Assembly (NCBI GenBank): GCA_001584585.1
Contig: LSYV01000002.1
Location: 3,987,245 to 4,030,883, forward strand
Length of the DNA stretch: 43,639 bases
Direction: 5' to 3'
Source of the DNA: Gonium pectorale
Lineage: Eukaryota; Chlorophyta; Chlorophyceae; Chlamydomonadales; Volvocaceae
Below the pieces are notes generated by a model. It was not told the DNA's origin, made no database searches, and was given only the letters and a program-made list of their open reading frames with translations. A program made the position numbers and the translations under genes. Below, piece after piece: positions 1 to 10,400 of the stretch; the first letter of the stretch is position 1; each line of letters opens with the position of its first letter.

Positions 1-356
1 CCCCACTCCACACCCCACACTCCGCACTCCCCACTCCACACCCCACACTCCGCACCCCACACTCCGCACTCCCCACTCCGCACCCCACACTCCGCACCCC
101 ATACTCGGCACCCCACGCTCCGCACCCCATACTAGGCACCCCACACTCCGCACTCCCCACTCCACAGCCCACACTCCACACCCCACACTCCGCACCCCAC
201 ACTCCGCACCCCATACTCGGCACCCCACGCTCCGCAACCCATACTCGGCACCCCACGCTCCGCACCTCACACCCCATACTCCGCACTCCGCACCCCATAC
301 TCCGCACTCCGCACCCCATACTCCGCACTCCGCACCCCACACTCCGCACTCCGCGT
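1..356. repeat. C-rich minisatellite at window start
   Basis: The whole stretch is built from degenerate, nested copies of a short motif of the form CACTCCGCACCCCA. Variants include CCCCATACTCGG and CCCCACGCTCCG. The units are about 14-21 bases long and vary in order, so this is an irregular minisatellite, not a simple microsatellite. The array continues to base 1, so its true length is unknown. No algal telomere repeat of the TTTTAGGG type is present. A short related tract occurs near 17840-17885. Confidence 0.9.
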
Positions 357-1345
357 GCCCAAAGTCCGAGTGCCCAGAGTCGCACATTATCTGTCTGAAC
401 GCGACACCGTCCCGCCACTGTGGGGACATGCCCTCCCCGAGCGACTTTCGAACGTGCCCTGGCGCGCAGTGAGGTAGGGCGTAGGGTCCATCACCACGCC
501 TACCGTACGCCTGACAACCTGGACCTCCGAAGAAAGTGTTGCGCTGTTGCGCTGTGACGGCGTCACAGCCAGCACCATATGTATTTCAGTGGTATCGGCG
601 CTTCCCCTGCCATGTGCGCACGGCATGCCAGTTCGTCCCGCCCATTCCCCACTGGTACATCAGGTCGTCACCCCCGACAACAATAGATGGCCCCAAAGGG
701 ACAGAGAACTCACTCCGCTTCAGCATCTCCAGCTTCACCCCAAGGGAGAACTCCAGCACCATATGTCCAACATCCGCAACAGGCAAGCAGCTGGTGCGCC
801 TCCCGGAGTAGCTCCTAGTTTCAGGCAGGGCGCAGTATAGGAATGGTAAGGCCAATACCGGTCACGTCTCGCAGCGCCAGCTTGCCGGTCCTGTCGCCTC
901 TGTACGGCATCGGGCCCATGTGGCGGGAGGACACCAAGGCCCCAAGCAATCGACGCCCTTTGCCAGGCTTGGAGCGCAAAGCTGTACTCGGGAAAAATGA
1001 CTGTCGTTCTGTGGTCTTTCCAGGGCCCGCCTCGCAGTGACAGCGCCGCAGCTGTCCATGGGGCAGTAGCATGGCCGGCCGAACTGCAGGCCAGGGACGC
1101 GGCCACCCATTAGCCGTGATGCGCCCGGATTGCCGTGGCGGCTCTGTGCGGGTGGGTGCACGGCGCGCTAGCATGACCCCTGGTCGGGGGCGGGGGGCAG
1201 GCTGTATGGATGGGGGAGGGGCGAGGGAGCGATAAAGGGTAAAGGGTTTGGGGGATCTGCCCCCCCGGCGGGATACGAGCCGTTAGGTCCACCGCCTCTG
1301 TCAAGTCAGTTTTTGCTTTCTTGAACTTGCTGCCCACCCGAAAGT

Positions 1346-1412
1346 GGGGGTTACCCCAGGAATCGAACCCGGGACCTACGGCTTTAAAGGCGATGCGCCT
1401 GCGGTCTTCCGC
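1346..1412 (-). other. tRNA-like sequence with B-box, probably degenerate or SINE-derived
   Basis: On the minus strand, 1369 to 1359 reads GGTTCGATTCC, a perfect pol III B-box. It is flanked by arms that pair as a T-stem (CCGGG with CCTGG, one G-T pair) and followed by GGTAACC, where the 3-prime acceptor strand of a tRNA would lie. No matching GGTTACC acceptor strand lies at tRNA distance upstream. The presumed anticodon arm around TTTAAA has the wrong loop size, and no T-run terminator follows. I read it as a tRNA pseudogene or the head of a tRNA-derived short repeat, not a working tRNA. Confidence 0.35.
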
Positions 1413-3798
1413 TTGCGGTCCGCGCTTGTTGGCAGCAAGGCAGTGCACACCCCTAACCGAGCACCCATCTGCGCTGGCGCACGCCACGGCCACGCGGCCC
1501 TGCAGTGCCCACGGGGCTAGGCGGGGGGACTGCGGACCCAGGTGCCCAGCGTGTCACGCGGCGGCCAGAGAAGGGAGGCCCCGCGCCGAATGAGTCATAA
1601 CTCAAGATGCCCCGCACAGCCGGCGATTCAAAATTGAGTGTGCACGAAGATTGAGGCAACTCTCACGGGAGGGCTGCATGTCCCTCCCGTTGTCTGCGCC
1701 CTTTCTCGCCTCTCCGCCTGTAACCTTTCCACAGAAAAAAAACTCTGGAGGCTGTCTCCGCGGCCCAGTCCGGCCCGCCGCCCCACCCCAATCCGTGCCC
1801 CCAGCCCCTGCCCTGCTATGCACTCGTCGCGCAGACAACACGGCGGGGCGGTCCGCGCTTCGATCGTTGTCGTTTGTCCGCAACCGACATGGTCATTGTC
1901 CGTGCTGTGGCGACCCGTGGGTCAGGAACCCGGTAGGCCACCTGTGGGGGGGAACGAGCTGTTTCTGGCGTCGCCACGGATGCTGTGTGGTTGTATAGGA
2001 GACCGGTAGGAGCCAGTGCGAAAGTGTTCAATAATTTGCTCCGGGGCTTGCTGCCTCGGGGGCATGCCTGGGAGCACAACAAGAGTGGTAAGGGCCATGT
2101 CTTCCAACGTACGAAGCCGCCGCACAATGCAGGGCGGCAAGTAGCAACGTGTTCGTGTCAATGCTGCAAGTGCGATACAAAACCTTCTCGAAGCCCCGTG
2201 AAAGCGCTCCGCACAATCATCTCGCCTCCAACAGGATATCCTCGGCAGCTCTGCAGCCCTGGGCTGCCGGCATGGGGCTGGAGGCGCTGCACAGACCGTC
2301 ACGGCTTCGTCTCCGGCACAAAGTATGCCACAACCTGGCCGCCTGCCCAACAATACCACCCAACAAAGCATCACAGCAAAACAATGAGAAGCACGCTTAG
2401 AAAGCAAGGCCACACCCTAATCAGGGAGGCACTCGCCATGGCACCCACCGGATGACATAACACCAGTGACAGAACGGACCAGCAGCACAAGGACAAATAG
2501 CAAACATATGCACGGGGCGACGCGGCACGGCGGGCGCCTGCACGCATACATGGCGGCGTGCGGGCGGTACCGCAGGCGACGGCCTTGGAAGGGCTTGGGA
2601 CGTGACGGGCAAGGGCCAGGCACCCCCCCCCGCCAAACATGGGCCCCTTTCACAGGAGCACTCTCCGTCCCTATCGCTGACGGGCTGCACACCACATCGG
2701 CGGCACATGAGTAGTATTGCAACAGACGGCCTGATAACGTAACGTGTGGATCTTATGCAAAAGAAGCGCTTGAGCAGGCACATGGCGCCCACGCTTGCGA
2801 GCGCAGAAACGTTAGCGATACGCGAGATAGCCATTGGCTCGTTTTGAAACAACGGAAGGGACCGTCACGAGAAGGAAAGGCAGGTCCTGAAGGAAGGCAC
2901 TGACCGAAGACTGGGGGCCATCAAATAACTTGGGCACGGCCGCCGCACGATACTGACACTCGAAGGCACCATGCTCCAGCGCCACCACCTCACAGCAAAG
3001 CTGCCGAGGGCCCTGCACCATGGTCCACCTTCGCATACCTTCGCATGCATGAAACAGAAAATGCGATATGTCCACGAGTGCCCTTGGGCCTCCGCCATGA
3101 TGAATACGCCAGTTTCCAACCGCTTAAAAAGTGCCAACTGCCTCGCTTCGACGCGAATAGCAGCCGCTGCCCGTCTGGTTCCGCGCCGCTTCAGCGCAGC
3201 GTGCTGGCACCCGGGGCACGCAGGCCGGCAACTGCAGCCCGTCGCACGAGCCGCCGCCCACAACACGTGCTCTCGTTTGTAATCCATTTTACCCACATTC
3301 CGTATGCTACTAGCCATACTAGCCGCTTTACCTACACACACGTCCAACCGTGCAAGAGCGGCACACTGCCCCCTGGGGCCGAAGTTGCAGATACATTCCC
3401 AGAACCAGGCCTCGACCAGGTCCCGACAATGGGCACACATCAACAGACTGCTCCGCCATCCTCCCGCCCCATACCCTCGGTCGGCCGCCACCCTGCGTTC
3501 AACACCCCACCTCAGGCGCTCGCGCGCCAAAACAAAAGCGCTGCTGACGGCCGGAACGACCTACTGCGCTCGTCCTCCTGCCAAGCATAGCCCGGATGAC
3601 GGCGCATCCGGCCACGTGCCTCGGCAGTGTCACGAGGCACCTTCCACACGGGGGCCGCACAACGCACCCCGCCGCCACAGCCGCCGCTGGATGGCTGCAC
3701 TGCACAGCCCGAACCCCGAACCCCGAACGCGCCTCGGCTCCGCACTACGGGTCGCGCACCTACACGGGCGCAAACGCCACAAACATGAGCATTGAACG

Positions 3799-3826
3799 AA
3801 GAGAGAAAGAGAGAGAGAGAGGGGGG
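3799..3826. repeat. GA-rich microsatellite
   Basis: A short GAAGAGAGAAAGAGAGAGAGA-type purine tract is followed by a G-run. It lies in the gene-poor stretch and has no visible function. Confidence 0.8.
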
Positions 3827-4483
3827 GCGTGCGCATTTCCATGTCCTGAATGTCCTTGCCGTGCGAGATATGTCGTACACGTCCGCATGCACAGTCCTCT
3901 CGAGCCGCGTGCCCAGTAAAGCGCCTGCGGTGCGCGCCTCAACCGCTCATGTGTTTCCCCGGTGTGCGTCACTCGCAGATGGGGGCCACGAACCAGAGGG
4001 CCAGACACCGGCGCGAATCGAACCGCACGACCAACCTGCCGTAGGTGTTGACGCGTTCGTCATGCATCTCGAGGCAAGACGTGTACGGCCATGTGGCCAC
4101 AGCAGCACACGTTAGGCCCCGCCGGTCGCGCCCACTGGCTTTGATACCGGCCGAGCACGAGCAAATACCCACTCGACATGCAAGACCGAGCCAGCGGACG
4201 AGCTCCTGGCCCCTGGTGAGCAATCCAATCAGGCGCGCGCACGCGGCCGCAGCCAGCGCCCACGAGATACCACAAATGTGTCGATCATTCACTTGTAAAC
4301 GCCCATGACGAACACGCATACCGGAACAAATCGCGATAAGCGCACGAGTTTCCTCGCCCGATTAGGCAGGATCACGGGAGGAGCATAGAGCGCGGTTGGC
4401 CGCTGGCGGATTGCAGACCCGCGCCGCGACCAACCACGCACCCACCCCTCCCCCGTCCCCGCCCCCGCCCTCCCAAGCTCCCC

Positions 4484-7400
4484 TCAGCTCGAGGTGGAGG
4501 ACGAGGGCACCACCTGGCAGAAGGCGTGGCTGTACTGCAGGGCGGCGGCGCCCGATGTCGTCACCAAGGCGGCGTCGTCCGTCGTACGGCTGGTGGACGA
4601 GAAGCGCGCCGCCGCCAGCGGCAGCAGCGCGAACGACATGCTGCACACGCCGGGCGCCGCGTCCCCCAGCGCGCCAGAGTGCACAGACGCCATGCCTGGC
4701 GAAGTCGGGAAGCCGCCGCCGCCGCCGCCACCGTTCCGAGCAACGACCAAAGTCGCGGTGCCGCTCCGCACCACCGGCGGCGAGGGGCTCCTCGTGATGC
4801 GGAAGCCGTCGAAGGCGGTCACGGCCGCGGCGGTAGCGGTGACGTCTTCCCGGTGCTCCTGTGACGGCTCGCTGGTGCATGACTCCGCCGTCGCACGTCC
4901 GCCGTCGCCATCGCCTTGGACGCCTGCCGGGGCGCCTTCGGGGCGCATCGGGCCGTAATTAACATGGCACTCAATGACCGGGACAGCCGAATCGTCAGCC
5001 CTGGGGGAAGGCGGTGCCCGAGGAGCCGCCACCGCTGCCGCCACCGCTGCTGCCGCCGCCGCGGGGTTTCCCACCGGGTAAATGAGCGAGAGGGAGGGCG
5101 CCATCGGCTGCAAGCCGCTTTTGGCCTCGCCGCCACCGATACCACCAACACCGCCGCCGCTGCGTCTGCTGCCGCTGTTGCTGCTGCCCCTGTCGTCGAG
5201 TGGGACTGTCGGCTGGGGCGGCGGTTTGAACGCCGCTGTCAGCACCTCCAGCTGCGGGAGGGACAGGTAACCTTCGCCAAGGCTGCCGCCGCCGCTGCCG
5301 TCGCGGCCGGCGTGCAGGATGCCGCCGCTGGAGCCGCTTTCGTGGTCATCCTCGTCGTCGTCGCCGCGCGTGGGTCTCCAGATGTAGGTCTGCATCATGC
5401 CCTTACCCTTGACCTGGCGTCCGAGGGACACGACGCATGATCAGGGGGCGAAGGGGGCGGGGGCGGGGCTCGACGCAAGGCGGGGCAGGCGTACCGTAGT
5501 AGGGGCAGGAGGGGCTGTCGGGGGCAGAGGGTACGTGTTGGGGGGCCTATGCCGGTCTGTGTCGGGCGCCACGCGGGGGGGGGGGCACACCGGGCAGGAG
5601 TGCAACACGGTGGAAAGCAAAGGGTGCGGAGCAGTAGGAACGGTTCGAGTGGTGCCAGCGATATGCAAAGACGCCTGCCGGGGGAACGTGAGCAGCACCG
5701 CGACCGCGGCCGCCTCCACGCCACCTCCCCAAGGGTGCCGCTCCCCAAGTCAGCCAGCTCCCAACGTCCCGAGGCCTGCCCGCACCTCAATTCCGCCGGT
5801 GGGCTCCCAGCGGTCGCATCCATCGCCGGCGCGGTTGGCCCCCGCGGCGCTCGACTGCAGCGCCGCAAACGTCGTGGCGGAGGCGTGCACCGCCCCCGGC
5901 ACGCCGGCGCTCTCCATGCGGCTGGCCGTGTTGACCGTGTCGCCTGAGGTTAGGGCATTTGCGGGGCCGCGTGGCGGACGTTCCGCAAATAGGTTCGGTT
6001 GTAGCCGGCCCGTGGCTTTCTCCTGCCCCAGCCCTCTGGCTGCACCCTCACCCAACGAGCCACCGTCGCCGCCTGTGCCGGCTCCGCCGACAACGCCCGC
6101 CCCGAAACCCGCCCCGAAACCCACCGAAAAGGCAGAAGCGCGGCATGCGTGTGCCCACCACGCCGCTGACGACGGGCCCCGTGTGGAGGCCGATGCGGAT
6201 CTCCACCGGCTCCCCGCTGGTGGGCAGGGCCACCTCCCGTGCAGCGCGCAGCATGGCCTGCACTCGGGCGGGCGGCCGGGTATTTGATCCCGGGCCGGGG
6301 GCAGGCTGCCTCACAAAAGCCGCATGCGACATGGACACGGCGATCCCTGCCAGGCGCCGTCAGGACCGCACCCGGGGGAAGTCGCCTCCTGAATGAAGGG
6401 GGGGGGGGCAGGCCGACCAGAAGAAACGAAGAAGCACCATCCCTCCCATTCAGCACAGGCAGCATCTCAAGCAGGCTTCTGGCAGCTGCTAAGCTGCTAA
6501 GCAACATGCCGCGGGACTGAAATGTGCGCCAAGAGAGCGCGGCCCCACCGCCGTAAGCAGTGCCGTGGGCCTCCATGCGCCGGTCCGCAGCCTGGTGCCC
6601 TCACCTTGGCAAACGCAAAGGCCTGGTCCGCATGGCGCGGGCTAGCTGCGTCCAGGCCGGCCCCGTCATTGCTGTCGGCGCTGCGCACAGCCGCCATGCC
6701 GTCCGCGTCGGTGGTGACGAGTCCGGCCGCCACAAAGTAGCAGTCGCCGATCGTCTCCACCTGTAAGTGAGGATTCCCCACAGAGGACGGCAACAGCAGC
6801 AGCAGCAGCGCCGAGATTCAGAGCCTCGAACGCCGTTGGGGAATCCACACAGCGCCACATGACCACGGGCATCGGCAGGGCTCCGGACTGCCCAGCGCCC
6901 GCGCATCCGTACACGTAGTGCAGCCGTACTCACCTTGTACACGCCGTACTTGTCCAGAAGCGCGTCGTACCGGGAGTAGAGGTCGTTCAGGAAGCGCATA
7001 ACCTGCGGGGGCGCGGCACGGTCTCGGTCTGTGGGTGCGGGTGTGGGTGCCTTCGGAGGCTGCACGGCGATCCAGGGAGTGCTGGGACTCGCGCGCGGCA
7101 GGCAGGCGCTGCTGGCGCAGGTTGGCGGTTGCACGGAGCACGTGCGCCTCCCTGGGGCATGTACGTCTCCCAGTCTCCCCATAGAGTCCACCACTGCAAC
7201 GACTGTTCGCCTCCCGTCACCCCCTGGCGCCTGCCGCTGTGCGCATTCGGCGCTGCGCTTTGGGCGCGCGTGCACATGTGGGGCCACCCCCCACCCCCCA
7301 CCCACCCCACGCACGCTCGTCGTATGCGTTTTCCTTTACAACACACACACGCACACACACACACGCACGCGCGCCCCCGTGTGCGTACCTGCTGCGGCTG

Positions 7401-10400
7401 CACCTGGCCGCACATCGGCGTGAAGCCTGGGGTGTGGGGTCGGGGCCGAGCAGGAGAGGCAGGGGGTCGGGGCTGGGGCCACAGTGGCCGCCATGGACAC
7501 GAGCTCACATGGCGGCGCACGAGCGAGGGCTGTCTGCCCCTGGCCGCGAACTCACCACACCTTACCGCACAACGGCAGTCACGACCAACGCAGAAACCGG
7601 ACAGCACGGATCCACTCCGCCGCCGCGTCATGTCCCTCCGCTCGACCCGGCACACCGAACCGGGGGCCCGGCAGCCAACAAACTGTCACCCTGCCGACGC
7701 ACCTTTGATGTCCGCAAAGAGGAGCGTCACCTGGGGGTGCCAGGTGGCCAGGGGGCTGCAGTCCCGCAGCACCGGCCGCCAGCGCAGGCTGCTGCCCGCG
7801 AGCGGGGCGGCGCCGCCGCCTCTGCCTCCGTGGCCCGGCGGCTTCCCGTCAGCCGCCGCGGTGGCGGTCCACTCCTCGGTGATGTACTGTGGGGCGGCCA
7901 GCAAGAAGTGCGTCGCTTGGACGTGTCGCGCACAAGGGGGCATTGCCGTATCCTCATGTGTGTGGGCCAACTGGGGTGGCATGTAAGGCTTCGAAGGCTT
8001 CGATGCAAACCGTCCGGGCCACCGCCACCGCCCAGAGCCCAGCGCTAGCTCTCACCGAGGTACTAAGAACAAGCTCGCGGTTGCCCGGCCTAAGTCAGCG
8101 CCGCAGCCCACAAGATACACAGACGCACACGCACATACACACGGCCATGCTGTCTGGAGGTCAGCCCAGCCCAGCACAGCTCAGCGCAGCTACCTATATC
8201 CAACCAGCGCCCCAGCGCCCAGCGCCCCAGCGTTAAGTACTTAGAGGGTCACTTAGCTGGGTCGGGCTCGGGCTCATGGGCTGCCGGCTAGGTTGTTTTT
8301 GTCTTGTATAGAACTGTTTTGAGCATACCGTAACGCATACGTAACACACACACACCTGAAGGAAGTCCTGGTACTTAGAGGGTCACTCAGCTGGGTCGGG
8401 CTCAAGGGCTGCCGGCTAGGTTTTGCCGCTCATAGAACTGTTTTGTTGTGGAACTGTTTTGAGCATACCGTTACGCATACACAATACACACCTGCAGGAT
8501 GTGGCGGGGGAAGAGCTGCTCCACGAGCCTGGAGGCCACGGGCAGGAGTCCAGTGAGGAGGAGCAGGGTGTGCGCAAAGGCATACATCCACACATGTCGT
8601 CCTACACAGCATGGCCCACAGCTCAAGGGTCGCGGTCGCGTGCAACACACACACGTCAAGACTCAAGATTCAAACAATATGTCCCCTGCGTGCACGTGCG
8701 GCGCCCCCGGCCCCACCGCACCGGTGCTCGGCCTCCATCACTTGGGCCAGGTGCCGCTCCGCGATGACCTGCAGCAGCCGGGGGTAGGATGGCAGCGCAC
8801 GGGACCTGGGAGCCCGGGCGGAAACTCATACGGTTGGGCACAAAACGCTTTTCTCGTGCTCGCTCGCTCGGCGCCCCTTGCCACATCTACAGCCGTCCTG
8901 GGCTGACCGCTCCCTCGGCCCCACCTTGGCGGTGACGTCCGTCTGCATCAGCATGATGACCTTCCGCCCCGTCACCGGGTCCACCGAAGCCACCGCCCAC
9001 ACCTCGTGCCAGCACTCCACGTCCGAGACAGCCGCACCCTTGCCGCCGTCACTGCTGCCCTCCGCCCCGTCGGCCTCGATCGGCACAATGCTGCCGCCCT
9101 CCCCCTCCCCCGGGGCAAAGTGCGGCTCATGACGAGCCAGCTCAAACTCCAGGGCTTCCTCGCAGCCCGTCGCATCGCGGATGGCGTCACCGCCGTCGGC
9201 GCCAGCCGTTAGGTCGCGCCCGCAGCTGCCGTCGCCGCCGTCTAAGCATACGGCAGAAGAGACGCGGCTCATTCGGCTCGCAATCCCGCGCACATGGTGC
9301 GGCATCACGGCGGGGCCCGACTTGCTGAGCCAATCCGCTCTGGGCGCCGGGACGCTTGCCTGCGATCCCGAGGCCGATGCCAGCGCAGGCCCACCGGCCG
9401 CTGGCAGCCCAGGCAGCACCACTGGCGCGGCGCTGATGTGCGGCATGATCGCTCGCGTCGAGAACGGCGACGGCATCCTGTCCGCAGCCGCCCCCACCGG
9501 CTGGTACTGCTGGGGCCGCCCTGCCGTGAATGAGGCCGACCCGCGGCCCACCACGAGCCGCCGGATGCTGTTGGCAGGCGAGGCGGGCCCGGAGGAGCCT
9601 GGTGACCCGGGGGCAGCTGCGGATACCGCCAGCGTCGCAACCGGCGACGTGCCCAGCGAGAGGGCAAACGCCAGCGCGCGAGCGTTGCTGGGCACTGACG
9701 CCGAGGCGCTGCTCGCAGGGCGGCTGCGGGACCCGCCCACACCCGGGGCCCTGAGGGCGGCGATGGCCTCCGCCTCCGCCTGCGGCAACACATGGGTCGG
9801 TGCGCCCGCCGCCCCATCCCCGCCGCCAGAGGTAATTGAAGCAGCTCGCGCCCCCGGCAAGTGCATCGCCCGGCACGACAAGCTGCGATGCACTGGGCAC
9901 CGCTTGCCCGCTTCGCGGTCGCCGATCTGCGTGCGGGCGGCTGGCGCAGCGGCATCGGGCGCCGCAGCGGACGTCTGCAGCCAGTTCGAGTTGCGGTTGA
10001 CGGAGGGGGCGGCCTTGGACAGGACGCTGCCCCCACCACCGGGGCTGGGGATCACTGGGGCGGGGCCCGTGCGGGAGGCGGTCCGGGTCGGCGGCGGTGC
10101 GCGCTGTTGCTGGTCGAGCAGCGTCGCAAAGGTGGACGTGGCTGGCATCCGACGCATCGGGCGGGGCAGGGAAGCAGGGGGAAACGCAGGACGGGGGATG
10201 ATGAAGAAGGGACGGGGGAGTGAGGAAGGAGCCACAGATCAGTGGTGCGCGGCTCCCCCCGCCTAGGTACATGTACACACCGCTTTCCTTTTCAACACCG
10301 GAGCACGGGCGCTTGGCGTCACAACCTGGCTGGGCGCGTCAAGGCGCTGCGTGGAATGCAGTGGAGTGACCCGTCCACTCGACACACACACACACACCCC

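Larger units (their letters stand above)
361..4483. other. Gene-poor region left of the cyclase gene
   Basis: Short open frames occur on both strands, but none shows a recognisable domain, a good splice-site framework or the codon choice seen in the confident genes to the right. The stretch contains a tRNA-like sequence (about 1346-1412), a second weak B-box-like site near 4013-4023 and a GA-rich tract at 3799-3826. The 3-prime UTR of the cyclase must occupy the right end. I saw no TGTAA polyadenylation signal on the minus strand there, so the transcript end is not located. Confidence 0.5.
5402..7735 (-). other. Class III cyclase catalytic domain (seven exons)
   Basis: Spliced, this stretch gives the full core. 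[12 protein letters not shown] carries the first metal-binding Asp. [14 protein letters not shown] carries the second, and its Glu sits where guanylyl cyclases recognise guanine (adenylyl enzymes use Lys). [15 protein letters not shown] follows. [17 protein letters not shown] has a Cys at the second specificity position (usually Asp in adenylyl cyclases) plus the transition-state Asn and Arg. [12 protein letters not shown] supplies the final Lys. All catalytic residues I can identify are present, so the domain should be active. Some exons are tiny (38 and 69 bases), and the GFTP motif is formed across an intron. Confidence 0.9.

Noticed and set aside
1..356. Possible CRISPR array or telomere
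   Set aside because: The units are nested and variable without unique spacers of fixed length, and no telomere-type repeat is present.
5402..7735. Adenylyl cyclase specificity
   Set aside because: The two specificity positions are Glu and Cys instead of Lys and Asp; the general class III call is kept.
9181..10266. 361-codon plus-strand frame
   Set aside because: It lies entirely antisense to the cyclase exon 10141-8925, whose phases join with its neighbours; a shadow of GC-rich codon use.
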